64,000 nt of DNA from Rotaria sp. Silwood1 (taxonomy: Eukaryota; Rotifera; Eurotatoria; Philodinida; Philodinidae): positions 56,820-120,819 of the forward strand of contig CAJNOP010000650.1 of the NCBI GenBank assembly GCA_905250075.1, read 5' to 3'. The notes beneath the pieces were generated by a model, which saw only the letters and a list, made by a program, of their open reading frames with translations, had not been told where the DNA came from and did not search any database. Positions 47,496 through 59,616 of this stretch are shown one piece after another. Position numbers and translations under genes: made by a program. Position 1 is the first letter of the stretch, and each line of letters starts with the position of its first letter.

Positions 47496-49150
47496 TCACA
47501 ATGCATTGTTGGCTGCTTCTGCCTTAATAACAGCTAATTTTTTGATTAGACATCCATACGACGTGACGACGAGATGAAAGGATGGCTTGACCATTGTTTG
47601 CACTCGCGTCATGACATTTTCCCATGCTATCAAGAATGTCACAAGACTAACAACAGTGGTAACATCGACCGAAGGTAACATGTGAAGAATACTTGTTTCA
47701 TCGACAATTGTTGTGAGTGTCGAATATTATAAAATGATACTTTCAAGTAGTTGAGACATACTGAGTCATTGTATAATAACTTCTTATTTTATTGTTTTTC
47801 CGTCTTTCTTGTGGCATTTGATTTAAACTGACCTAGGCCAACCAGATAGTATCAAAATAATATGATGTGACAAGACAATTGACGAGAAAAACTTACGCAT
47901 TTAACCTAGCAACACAATGGTTTACATTGTGTGATTGAATACGGCATGTGGTTAGCATGAATCGCCAGATCGTGCTCAAGAGCATTAATCAGACCAGTTT
48001 GAGTATGGATGAAGACAAACTTCAAAGTGCTAACTCAATATATTTAGCATAAAAAAAATGTCACCATTAGTATCGCTCTCGTCTGAATCATGATCATCGT
48101 AATCTGGTAAAAGATTACTATCACTGTTCAATGCAATTGATGTGAATTGATAATTCTCCTTCTTTCTTGCCTCTTTTTTTCTCTTTAAGTATATTTTCAT
48201 GAGTACCGATCCTATAGAACGGCCATTCGAACATATTATTAAAGACATGAGCAACATCATTAAGCCAAATTATTATCATCTAAGGCTTTGATAAAGTTGC
48301 CGCCTTGATCTAATACAAAATTAATATGATGAATTGCAATGTCGAATCGAAAACGTTTGAGAGCTGCTGTGATTGTCTATTGTGAGAGAGAGAGACAGAG
48401 TCGAAGTAAAAAAGCATATATAGATCAGAGCAGATTTTTGTTATATACCTACGAAATACTATGAACGTGCTTGTCGATTTCAATATACAGTTCACAAGAG
48501 ATGATCGGCTGTGTGTAGCTTACAATTACTATTGACGAAATGAGCTGTTAATTCAAAATAATAATTTTCTGTTTGAACCTGTCGCTCCACATATCTGAGC
48601 TAATTTAAAGCGTTCCTTCTTTTGCTGCTTGGATCAATTAAATCTTGAGCTATTCACGAACTTCGCTTGCTTGTCGTTCAATTTATTGGGTAATTATGGG
48701 TCTCGATGGTACAATATCATTCGCATTTATACGGCTGAGAAATGACTCTGCAAACATTGAAATGAAGACATTGAAAGATGAATGACAAATTTTAAGTTTA
48801 CTTACCACAACTTCAGTTAAGACATTGTTGAGTGACAATTAGGAAATCTTCATCTTCAACAATCCTAATCACCCGTACATTTCCACAATTAGACTGATTA
48901 GAATTAATATGATTAAGACTAGTCAGCGAAGTGAGACTAGATAAAGCAAGTGGCAAGTTAGAAATAAATGAAAGCGTCGATGTCAACTGTTCCTTTGGAC
49001 ATTTCTGGTCAACCAGTGGCTTTGCAGATCCATGAATATATGCATATGTCTTATGGCAACCTCGACATGATGCAAAACTCTCGCTAGTAGTATATTTATT
49101 GTTTTCAATTTTGATCGCTGGTAAATCGAATTGAGATCAACATGATAATG
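47496..49150 (-). pseudogene. decayed hAT-superfamily transposase
   Basis: Read on the minus strand, protein fragments appear in the order expected of a hAT transposase, separated by stops and frame changes. First is a CxxCH zinc-finger-like piece (CRGCHKTYAY, about 49056-49070), resembling a BED finger. Next comes ENYYFELTAHFVNSN (about 48530-48585), then FVLDQGGNFIKAL (about 48285-48325), matching the D-x-G-x-NF-x-KAL segment around a catalytic Asp. An acidic linker (DYDDHDSDES) follows, and finally KPSFHLVVTSYGCLIKKL (about 47520-47590), like the PTLHLVLP-Y segment near the C-terminal helical region. A working enzyme would cut and paste DNA with 8-bp duplications. No intact frame remains and I could not define its terminal repeats. 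Confidence 0.65.
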
Positions 49151-50511
49151 GATTGATGTATTTCGATTTCGTATTATGGACGACTGTGTATTGCTGTGGT
49201 TTTTCTTTCAGAAACATTTGATCGTTTATGTGTTATACTTATTGTGATCGAGAGAACGTCGTATAAATAATATTCATATACTTCAAGATAGATGTGTATC
49301 GCTTGGCATAGAGATTGGCACAGGAGTGAGTAACTGGCTTATCAAGCAACACGATTAAGTGGCAATCAGATGATGCCGATGGCAGGTGATCGGTGGAGAG
49401 CGCGAGAAAAGGAGATAGAGAACAATGCAAAGTGAAATGATGAGACCATGAACGAAGGACAAGCAGGGAGAAAAATAGCACCTCAAAGTGAAGAGATAAG
49501 AACATGAACACAGAAGGATAGTGTCATAAGAAGGAAACGGAGAACAGAGTGGTCAATATACATTTAAAAATAAGAGAAGAGTATAATACAAATAGAAAGG
49601 GGACCAAGAGCAATACATTATAAAAAGCTTGTCAGCGCAGCTCCATCAGGGATAAAATGTGAAACCCAGATATTCCGTATAAGCTAGAACACAATCAAGT
49701 ATAATCGGTTGCAAGAGAAAAGTATCTGTTAAGCTTTGGAACTTGAAGCTCCCCTTCCTCTGTCGCTAAAGGAAATGGATCCAATAATCTGTGAAACACC
49801 CCTCTCATAGATTGCTATGAAAATGTACTCGCTGATCTTTCACCGTGGTTGCTATGCACAATAGGAGGTAGGGGGAGTCGGAAAGTCTCATCTTAAAACT
49901 TACACCCTTTATTTTTCTTCATAAAATATGTGAGTTCCACAAGAAAAAGGGAAGCATGACTATGTCGGGGTGAGGTAAGAGATAACGAGGGAGCAGATGA
50001 ACACAAGGCAAAACATATGGATAGCTGCGCGTAACATGTACAAGAAGAGTATATGTACCTCTGACCACTGTCAAAAGGCAGAAAAAAAGAAAAAAATGTA
50101 CATAGAAAGAATAAAAGAATTGATAATATGGGCAACTGAAAAGGTTGGTGATGAATCAGCGTGATTGAAACGACTGATGATTACAAGCAATAACAATCAG
50201 AAAACAAGAGGAACTCGTGAAAAAAGAAGGCCCGTCGAAGAAAAGTAATTTGAAATGTGTAAATATAATAGTGGACGTAGGTGTACCGACGAATATTGTG
50301 ACAATATACACACTCAGATGAAATTGAACAGATGCAAAGTAGAGAAAATTTTTATTAAATTTTTAAATAAAACTAAAGGTTTTTAGAAAAGAGTATTTTG
50401 TCTTGGTTGGACTAAGATGAGTTTCTAGAGAAAGTCTAAAAATGAGTTCGATTAAAAGGTGTAAACGAAGAGATATATTTGTCTTTATCGAACGGTAGAC
50501 ACTGTACACAG
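49151..50511. other. intergenic; no gene seen
   Basis: Contains the first copy of a direct repeat (49624-49676). The open frames at 49239-49511 and 49893-50135 have no domain. Local base composition is noticeably purine-rich on the plus strand (GA-rich). Confidence 0.45.
49624..49676 (+). repeat. direct repeat, copy 1, about 53 bp
   Basis: AAAGCTTGTCAGCGCAGCTC and AAATGTGAAACCCAGATATT recur with few changes at 52617-52669 in the same orientation. The pair brackets the EGF-7TM gene. Confidence 0.75.
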
Positions 50512-51706
50512 TTATGGACTCGTTTCTTCGACAATTTGCTCGTCAGTTACTCCTAGTACGATATTTGAAGATGCACGACAGCAAAGATTCAAAATTTTTA
50601 GCTTAATCAATTTAATTATTTCTACTTCACGAAACAGATTCATATAAACATTTGAAGGATAAATATAGATAAAGAATGTGAGGACTAAAGGCATATATAG
50701 TAGAAAGTCGAAAGCAATATGTAATCGTAGATAAAATGTTTGCCTACTTTTCTCTATGCAATATGTTCCGGCAATAATTTCCAGTAACTTTTCCGGAATT
50801 GTACAAATGATAATAACTAGCGGTAATATAAAGAAATCTTTGTGCTTGAAAATTTGCTGCATTATTAGTGATGGCCATGAATTTCTTTCTAAGTCGGTTA
50901 AAATGATTTTATGATGAATAATATGTGTTAATGTGACGACAATTGATAGAAAACTTAATAACAACGGTATCACAAAATCTGCATAGATGCTATCCAGCAC
51001 TTCATAAGCTGTTATTAAATTTTTATTTGAAAAATGATGATATGAACAGACGTAGGATGTTGTTGAAAGTACAGGACTTTTCCCGACAGTACGTCCAAGA
51101 GCTATTATTACATTTTTGAAACTAAGGAATACGAATAGAATAATTAAAAAAATAACTGAATACTTCCGTGTACGATAAAGACTATAATGGAAAAATTCAA
51201 TTAATACACGTTCAACAGCTATACATGCACTAAGCCATAGACATATATCGTACATTAGATTAAGAAACGTTGGAATGATTGAACAGTGTATTATTGGATG
51301 TTCCTTTAGCTCATTATTGTAAAGCAATGTTACAATTGCAATAATTTCTAAAAGCACTACACCAAGAAAACCAAAGATAGAATAATGTATTATATAGATT
51401 CCACACACTGTAATACGTATTTTTTCGATAAAACATGTTGAAAGAGTTAATAAATTATTAATAAATGATAGCATTGTTAGAAGAGAGAACATGAGAATAA
51501 AAAGAATCTTTAATGCTATTCTAGTAGAAGCTAATTCTTTCAACAGAATATCAATTAACATCCCTGATGACATTGAATACTGTACGTAGTAATAAAGATT
51601 TTCACAAAATTCACCCCCTGTACAATCAGTACAGACACAGTAATAATTTGATGTTTGATTATTCATCATACACTGTCCATTATTTGAACAATTACATTCA
51701 CTCATT
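50512..51706 (-). CDS. EGF-like domain plus 7TM receptor; 5' exon(s) not found
   Basis: An uninterrupted frame of 397 codons. Residues 4-34 are an EGF-like module (C4, C6, C12, C23, C25, C28, C34, with GGEFCEN at the end). Seven hydrophobic segments follow at about 63-90, 98-128, 142-165, 183-203, 236-262, 291-313 and 331-350. An ER-V motif (165-167) after TM3 stands in for DRY. There is no signal peptide before the EGF module, and a good acceptor (ATTTCAG) lies one base before the ATG. This is therefore probably the last exon of a longer gene whose upstream exon(s) would supply a signal peptide and perhaps more EGF modules. I could not find them in the repeat-rich DNA upstream. The EGF part should be extracellular, for adhesion-type recognition. 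Ligand unknown. Direct repeats flank the gene on both sides. Confidence 0.8.
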
Positions 51707-52096
51707 CTGAAATGATCATTAGCGTGTGATTGAAAATTTCATATTATCCTCTTAGTTCAGTCGTTTTGCAAATTGACATACTCTCTACAAAAAAGACGTA
51801 CCCCTGAAAACCCTTGAAGAGTTTCTGGACAAGGTTTTCCAAACTCTCAGAAACCCAGAAAAGCCAGTGGTGATAATGTTTGAGATAGTGATCTTGAAAA
51901 TGAATTAAAGGTTTCGGAGCTCACGAAAAATTTTAACACAACATGCCAACTGAAAACTATGGCACCGACAACACAGATCTCAATACCTTGAAAGACGTCA
52001 TAGAAACTTTATCAAAAGTATCGAAAAACGATCTGTTGAGAACGGCGGGAAGAAAACAACTAAAATAAAGATGGAAGTAATCAATGTTTCCTCGTA

Positions 52097-52400
52097 CCAC
52101 TTAATATTTGTGTTTTATCGATAGGAACCTAAAACTAAAAAAGATAATATTAGTTTTCTGCTTGTAGTACGTAATTGACCATCTATATTTTATCGATATG
52201 AACCTATATATAAAAAGAAAATATTAATTTTGTACACATAATGTGTAACTCACCATTTGTATCTTATTGATAAGGACCTCAAACTACACAAAATAAAATA
52301 CTCCTTTTCTATGTGCTATTTGGAACTTACCATTTGTATCATATTGATATAAATCTTAACATTAAAAAAGGAAAAGATTAGTTTTATATTCATTACATAT
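52097..52400 (+). repeat. degenerate minisatellite, four units of about 77 bp
   Basis: Units begin ACCAT(C/T)TGTAT at 52097 (ACCAC variant), 52178, 52252 and 52329. Each continues with TTATCGATA-GAACC-like sequence and an A-rich stretch. Spacing is 81, 74 and 77 bp. Confidence 0.7.
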
Positions 52401-52410
52401 AAATAGGAGT

Positions 52411-52620
52411 TGACCCTTTATCTTTACTATCCTTTATAACAAAGGATAAAGATGAATGAATCCTTTATCTTTAAAAAATAAAGATAAATGAATCCTTTAT
52501 CTTTAAAAAATAAAGATAAATGAATCCTTTATCTTTAAAAAATAAAGATAAATGAATGAAAAAAAAACTTATCATTTCGTTTTTAAAGATCAAGGAATCC
52601 TTTATCTTTACAAAATAAAG
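52411..52620 (+). repeat. array of self-complementary 32-bp units
   Basis: The unit GAATCCTTTATCTTTAAAAA plus ATAAAGATAAAT repeats exactly with a 32-bp period three times, with partial units on both sides. Within each unit TTTATCTTT pairs with AAAGATAAA, so every unit is a small hairpin. Confidence 0.85.
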
Positions 52621-52669
52621 CTTGTTAGCGCAGCCCCTTTGGGACTGAAATGTGAAACTCACATATGTT
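52617..52669 (+). repeat. direct repeat, copy 2, about 53 bp
   Basis: AAAGCTTGTTAGCGCAGCCC then AAATGTGAAACTCACATATG. It is the partner of 49624-49676 and abuts the hairpin array. Confidence 0.75.
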
Positions 52670-54206
52670 CTCTAGCCTCATTAAACTAATACAAAATACA
52701 TAATGTGAAAAATTTCCCGTAAACTATAGTTGTTTTGCAGGATAATCGATCACCAGAGTAAGGATCTCTCTAATCTCTGCATTTTGAATAAAAAATTTTT
52801 ATTTTTCTACGGGCGCCCTATTTTTGTTTGCATTATTGCTATTCACTCATTATTTTTCTTTTTTCTTTTAATTCGTTTTTCTTAATTTAACATACTTATT
52901 ATTACAAGTAATGCTCATCTACCGATTTACTCACCCTTTTCTGAAAGTATGACAATATTAGAATTAATAGTTTTTTCGGTAAATAAAGCAAATATTCTTA
53001 GTTTTTCTTTAGTTTTTCTAAACGATGCTGCTTCTCATGCAATTTTCTTAAGTTTAAAATGAAGTAACGCTTTTTGAGACATTCTTTCTTTTCGAAATGT
53101 TCTTTTGAATAGTTGTTCTCTTCCGTCAGAGTTTATTCCGTCGTTAATTACAGTTCCATAGATGTAGTTTGTAGCAGCTATAGTATTGCTCATATTTTCA
53201 TTCCCATTTTGTTTTTACAAGTCTTTTGATCAAAAATTTTGTGCAACGCCTATTTATTTTTATCGAGTTTTGAAAAAATAATGATTAACTATGTCGCTTC
53301 GTTTTTATTTATCTATATTACTTATGTTTGACCTATAATCAGTTTCAGATTATAAAACAATCACCTCTCTAGAATGACTACAATTTTCTTTTGAGAAAAG
53401 AAAGTCCTTGTATATTTTTCTATCTTATAGGAAAGTACTCAACGAAAATGAGCTAGATTCTTTACAAAAATCAATATGAATTAATTGTTTATTTTTTAAT
53501 TAAAAAAATAAAACCTTGAATTTCTATTTTTATCGAATTCCATATGTTAAAGGAAGCGAAATATTGCTGATTTGTTCATAGAGACATTTCTAGAATATCT
53601 TTCTTTATTCTCTACGATATATTTTTTAGTTTAAAGTCTGACTGAAAGTGCTCATTTCTGTTGTGACTTTTTGCAATATCGTTTCCAGAGGAAGCCGCGA
53701 TGATACTTCCGATTCCCAAAATGTGTTTTCGTTTCTCTTGTCCGTTGGAGATATTTATTTGCCGCTGATTGACTTAAAAAATACACGGATGATACACATT
53801 CTGGGCAGTTTCATTCGAATACTCCCAATGCAAGAATGAAGTACTGTGTGAATCTTCCTGGAAAAATTGTCTTTCATCTGAAATAAATATACTAATACCT
53901 GATCAGCAGTCGACACTCTGTAATGCACTCTCTCCGACTCGTCGTTTCTGTGTCTCCTATTCTCATTTTCTTGTAAACGGGTGAATTTTAATCTCAATAT
54001 GAGCTTCGTAATCCTCAAGATTCTGAACGAAAAAAATGAATACTGAGAGTTAAAATAATTTTTCCACTTTCTTTTTACAAGGATTCTACGGATATAGTAA
54101 ATCTTGATGCATAAAACGATTTCTGTGCTGACTTTTTTATAGGAAATCACCTGTGATTAAGTTTCGTTCCATGAAACATAGATTTTGGAATCTTGTCAGT
54201 CGTATC
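52670..54206. other. no gene seen
   Basis: AT-rich, without a supported frame. The frames at 53648-53839 and 53755-54150 overlap on opposite strands and have no domain. Confidence 0.45.
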
Positions 54207-54518
54207 ACACTGAAAAAAACAAATTTATGATTACCAAACCAAAGAGAGTTTCGTGGACTGAAAAAAGGTTTCGTACTTGCTGCAGAACTACAAAATAGTT
54301 TCGTACATATTACGAAACCTAAGAAAGGTTTCGACTTTTTAAAATGAATTCTAAACATTTTCTGGGTTTTGTTGAAGATCTACGAAACCTTTATGAAAGT
54401 TTCCTAGACCGCTGACAATCATTTTGAAGGAGACCTAGGTTCTTATGAAACCTTTTTAAAGGTTTCGATTTTTGAAACCAAAATGGTTCGGTACGGCACC
54501 ATTTTTTTCAGAGCAGTG
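54207..54518. repeat. cluster of GAAACC/GGTTTC words, possible MITE
   Basis: At least eight GGTTTCG or CGAAACC words occur in about 250 bp in both orientations, several as tight hairpins (GAAACCTTTTTAAAGGTTTC). The ends CTGAAAAAAAC (54211) and TTTTTTTCAGAG (54503) are roughly inverted. It resembles in style the GTTCC/GGAAC cluster inside the element at 2190-3065. Confidence 0.45.
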
Positions 54519-55481
54519 CTTTGTTTCACTATTTTCTTATTTTGGGTTGGTGGAGCGTGCTACTTTCAGAGTAGTTGAAAAGGCAAATAAGCATACACAC
54601 AATTCGATGTAGATGACTCTCTATTTCCGAAAAAGAAAACGAAAGGAGAAAACCAAATTTATCGACAAACAGTGAAAAAGAAATATCCATGGAAATAAGT
54701 ACCATAAAAAAATCTAATTAGTCAAGAAAAAGTCGTTAATACTTCTAATTGGGCGAAACATATTCGACGGTGGATTTCATTGGATGTAGCTAGTGTACTC
54801 TAGATATAAAATCAATCTGTGAGAATATGATTTGATACCCCATGCAATAGCTCAGTTACGATTAGTTGGTTTTTAGCAAGCAGAGCTGATATGAAACAAC
54901 CAAGATTTCAAGCACCGAGAAGTCATGATTTCAGGATTGAGAATATAAATTCAAGCAGCACCAACAATAGACTCGAATGTTCTCTACATGAATATTCTTG
55001 GTGAACCTTGCTTTCCAAAGAACGATTCATATTGACTTATGGTATGCCAAATGAGATTCTTGGTACATGGACCTGAGTTATGAATTCTTTGCTTCGGAAT
55101 ATTTCTAGGGAACCCTTTTTCTGAAGATTCTTTTTCTACTGATTATTTACCCTGATTAGATGGTTTTTCAGGAAACTCTATGTAGTGTCACTCTAGAATG
55201 TATAGGAGATAGAACAGATATAGGAGACATTGGAGACAGGGATCGTTCGGAAATCGTGCGCTCTCTTATGAGGACCAACACGACTAACCACGTGATCATA
55301 CTATATGAATAAAACCAAAACAAAATTTAGGATATGATAATACTTGCGTTCATTAAAGCTTTGAGACACAATCACTAAGGCACTGCTCGTAAAAGATAGG
55401 GTGTAGATGTGAGTATTGATGTGATTGTCGATTAATTGAAGTTTCACAATCTATCTAGGTGGCTCTCTTAAGAATTTATAT
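54519..55481. other. no gene seen
   Basis: No supported frame. A weak G-arm-like stretch (GGGTGTAGATGTGAG) occurs near 55399. Confidence 0.45.
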
Positions 55482-55649
55482 ATGGGTGTGGGTGTGAATG
55501 TGCATGATAAGAAGACAATACTTGCATCCACACCCACCCACACGCACACCCACACCCACCCCACCCACCCACACGCACACCCACACCCACACCCACACCC
55601 ACCAACACCCACCCACACCCACACCCACACCCCACACCCACATCCACCC
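55482..55649. repeat. telomere-type hairpin module with long C-arm
   Basis: A short G-arm (ATGGGTGTGGGTGTGAATG), a loop GATAAGAAGACAATAC, then about 120 bp of CCCACA and CACCCA units with CACGCA variants. Confidence 0.87.
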
Positions 55650-56120
55650 TATGAGCTCAATATTTGAAAGTCATTCCTGAGATTTGCCCTAGAACAAAAT
55701 ATATTGATCAAATGATAACAAATATAATAAATCCTTCTTGAATTGTCAGTATACTAAACAACTTTTGTTTAGCTAAAATTTTGATAGAATTCAAAGAAAA
55801 TACAAAGGTTCGTCTTTATGAGTTTTGTGATGCTTTTACCACCGAAATGGCATTCTGTGGATCTTCTACTTTAATTTACAGCCTGTTTTTGCTACTTTTC
55901 TTCAATAGTTTGCGTCACTTATTTAATGTTAATCTCATAATATTAGGCGATACAGTAATAGTAAAGTACTGAAAGTTCAATCAAACAATAGTCTATTTTA
56001 TAGGACTTCTATGATTTCATATTTGTGTGGACTACCGATTCTGACAGATGAAATTTGATTAGTCTTACTTAAAAATAAAGATTTTTGATCTCTAACGTGA
56101 ACTCCTCATATAATACTCAC

Positions 56121-56532
56121 AGCATAGTCAGCAGTGCATATGGGTTGGGACAAAAGTTGATCGTTTCCTTTCTGTAAACCAGTAGCCAATGCAGCTCCAT
56201 GATGCCTGACTTTGTACACGGCTGCTTTTTTACCAATATTGGATGTTTTGATTTTGTAGAAAGCCTCTTGTCTAACTGTATCATTCAATGCTAATTCACT
56301 TGGTGATATGATCGTGGTAGCTGTTAAAGCTTGAAAAGCATTGACCAAACCAGCACCTTGTTGAATAGTTGGGGCGAGCATTGATGTATTATATATCTTT
56401 ACTGGTTTAGCATTGGATTGAAATAAATTGACAATTTCTGAGAATGAAGGTCGACGATTTTCACTTTCTAAACTGTTGTCAACTGTTTCGGGAGCGGGAT
56501 TACCAATTTTTGCAAGAAAAAGTGCCAGAGTT
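56121..56532 (-). pseudogene. C-terminal fragment of a subtilisin-like serine protease (S8), isolated exon
   Basis: One exon of about 137 codons with an acceptor at 56533 (TTTTCAAG) and a donor at 56120 (GCT|GTGAGT). The peptide reads as the part of a subtilase after the catalytic-serine helix. It includes LALFLAKIGN, then APTIQQGAGLVNAFQAL and SPSELALNDT, then a fibronectin-like strand region (KIKTSNIGKKAAVYKVRHH). The QQGAGLVNA and SPSELALNDT blocks are typical of secreted fungal and bacterial Vpr-type subtilases. No GTSMA serine box, His or Asp exon is found within several kilobases on either side, so no active site is present here. It is either a fragment left by rearrangement or part of a gene whose other exons are lost. 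An origin by transfer from fungi or bacteria is an inference. Confidence 0.7.
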
Positions 56533-57955
56533 CTTGAAAAATAGAATTGAATGAGTTTTAGAATGATTGAATATATTTGAGTTTTGTTCAATGTGGCAAG
56601 ACAAAGAGCATTTCTTTATGATACTTGGTTTTAGGTAAAACTCGAAGCAAAACCTCATTGTTTTTCTTTAATTATGATCTTTTACATTCGATAAAATCTA
56701 ATAAATGTTCTCAAAAAAATATCATAGAATTTATGATTTATATAAGATTTTTGTGTTAGTATAATGTGAGAATAGTTTGAGAATTCATCGGTCTAGAAAA
56801 GTGTACAAATTTTTGCAATGGTATCATTCTTCTATGAGTCATATGTAGACAAATTTGATCTATTTTTGTAAGTTGCTTGAAATAATCTCCGTAAACTAGG
56901 GATGATGGTGCTCAATAATTTCGTATTCTGCTGACATAATTTAATACCAATTGATTAATGCTAGAATAATAACAGTAATAGAATTCTATTCTAGTTAAGA
57001 TTGTTTTCTAAAGTCAACTATATCTCATTTATTTTCCTTGACTCATTTCAAAGAATAAACTCAGTAACTATGCATTTTCACGTGCCCAATTTTCTCAAAT
57101 AGTAGATGTAACGTTTTTCTATATTTTATACATAGCATTGAATCGATAGTAAATCATTAGGGCTCTACTAGTATTTGGGTATAGAGTCTCAAGATCAAGA
57201 GGCTTTCGTAAAAAATGTATTTTCAAACCTTTTTCAAGCACTATTTTCGAGACTTTTCGCCAGAAGTATTAGTTTGGCACTTGAAAATTGACAAATTCAT
57301 CAGAACATAGCTTTACACGTCTTAGTAATAATCAAAATAAGAAACTTCAATTGTTTTCTACGCAGGTACTGGCTTATAAAGAAGAACGTTGCTTCTTATT
57401 TTGAAATGACAAATAAGTCATTCATTGAAAATATCTGTCTTGAGATTAAACTATCAATAGAGTTCTTATGTTCCCTATCCTCAATGCTCTCTGTGACGAA
57501 TAAGTCATAGTTAAAGTTGCTCCTTTGAATCAAAACTGAGACATTGTTGACTAGTTGTATGTCTTATTAGAAAATGAGAAGCAACAAACATTGTATTTCA
57601 AGAGTAAAACGCATCATTCTAATTGTCGCGACGTCAAATCGTTTTAGTTATTGCATGCTTTTTTTGTGTAACATTGTATGATGGAAATTTACTCTAACTT
57701 AATTTCATGAATTTTAAGACTTGATTATTACTTGTCATATGGAAATCAGTGAAAACGACCGTAATGAATAAGGTTGACATAGTCGGAAAAATCGAGTGAA
57801 AAATGGTTAAGAACCTTGAAACCTCTTCAAATTACTCTAAGTCAGGTTTTAAATGTTTGAAAATCAATAAAGATGACTTATAAAGTCTGCTGTTGTTGAT
57901 ATACTATGTCATATAAACGATCTCGTATGTTTTTTACACGTTTCTGAGAATACTT
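56533..57955. other. no gene seen; upstream subtilase exons not found
   Basis: I searched this stretch on the minus strand for subtilase catalytic motifs and saw none. No other supported frame. Confidence 0.45.
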
Positions 57956-58197
57956 AGGGTGTGAGTGTGGGCGGCGGCGTGGGGTGTGAATGTGGGTGGC
58001 GGCGTGGGGTGTGAGTGTGCGTGGGCGTGGGCGTGGGGTGTGCATGAGTGTGGGTGTGGTGTATGGGTGGGTGTGGGCGTCGGCGTGGGTGTGCGGTGTC
58101 TGTATTGGTGTGAATGGGTTGTGTACGAGTACTACAGTTACACCCATACCCCACACCCCACACCCCACACCCACACCCACATCCACCCACACCCAAA
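57956..58197. repeat. long telomere-type hairpin module
   Basis: About 150 bp of GTGTGGG, GGCGTGGGG and GGGCGTGGGC units form the G-arm. The loop is GTACGAGTACTAC, and the C-arm has ACCCCACACCCCACACCCC and CACCCACACCC. GC-rich variants (GGCGTGGG) are commoner here than in other copies. Confidence 0.87.
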
Positions 58198-59159
58198 CAA
58201 TTCTTTCTTTTTTGAGTGATGCACGAGCAACTGTGTAGAATTCGAGCACATGAAATTTTACGATCAAGGACATCTTAATGTTTTGTATGGACATTAATAG
58301 AATCAAGGCAATTAAGAAAATTTTTCAAATGAAGTCGATTTTGATTCATGCACTGATATTTAATTGTTCATGATCAGAGATGATAATGAGTGTTTAGAAT
58401 TCATTTTCAAAATTAATATTCAATCAGAACTATTAAAACAACTGATTTCTGATCATAGTATTGATCTTTTTCGAAAGATTATTTATTAAATATCACATGA
58501 GAGTGAAATATTTTACGATGCAAACTCAACATGATCTTTTTATTTGTTTTCAACGTCTAACATGCTGTAAAATTGATCGACAATAGAACAAATCACTTAA
58601 GAGGATTCCCCTTTTCTGATCTGAAAATTTTGTTTTTCGATTTTGATATTTTCACTTCTAAACATACATTGAAGTGTTCTCTATCTCAAGTGCTGTACAA
58701 ATCAGAGCTGTGCCAAGCCATGTAAGCCCTGAAAAAGCTGAGTTTTGAGAACCTTGATCTTAAAAAAAGCCTATGGATTTTTAAATGACAGTTTTGTGAC
58801 TTTGAATTATTTATTAATTCTACGATTATTTCTTGGCAACAGCTCGTTATGTTCATATTTGATGTGAAATAAATGATAATCTGTAATCATTTAAAATAAG
58901 CAAAAGAGAAGAAAGATACATGTATAAAAACAAAATTTTACTTTGTTTTGCGTTTTTTTCAAAGCCAATCTTTCAACAAAAAATGAAGTTTTTTTTCCTT
59001 TCCTTCAGCACACAGTATCTCGATCGTGCTCAAGTATTTTCATATGAGTACTTTGATCAATTTGGAGGGTGTTTTTTTTGTCTTCAAAATGTTATTCCTA
59101 CGAAATTTGGCAGCCTTTAAAAAATTAGTATCATTGAAAAAGACACATATTCTTTGACG
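58198..59159. other. no gene seen
   Basis: AT-rich, with no supported open frame. Confidence 0.45.
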
Positions 59160-59219
59160 TTGTAAGTGTGAAAACAGGATCCATACCTATACTTACACTA
59201 ACACTCACATCCACATCCT
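59160..59219. repeat. degenerate telomere-type module, mainly C-arm
   Basis: GTAAGTGTG on the left, then CTTACACTAACACTCACATC and CCACATCC. Strongly decayed. It lies about 400 bp before the F-box gene. Confidence 0.45.
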
Positions 59220-59616
59220 CAAGATTGATGCGCAAGATAGAAAAATAGCAGATAAGGTGTTGGTAATGAATCATATTCGTAGATCTCATGAGTCTTCATA
59301 CCTGCCAGTTAGATGTTCTTATCAATGAAAATAACTCGCTGTTTATCTCAGATGGCGTGTATTCTATTTTATATCACAATGCATCAAGTCAACGGGGAAC
59401 AATAATTGACTCTAGAGAGATTTTGTCTGGATTTATGAATATCTAAGTATATATCGCTTTACACTACTCCTTGTATTAGTTTTCATATTTGTATCTTCGG
59501 TCGTCATCGAATAGAATTTAGATGTCTTTAGTATAAACTCGTTGTTCTATGGCTGAGAAAATCGATTGAACCTCGTTATTCATTTTAGATCTCATCTCAA
59601 AACAACACACAATAAT

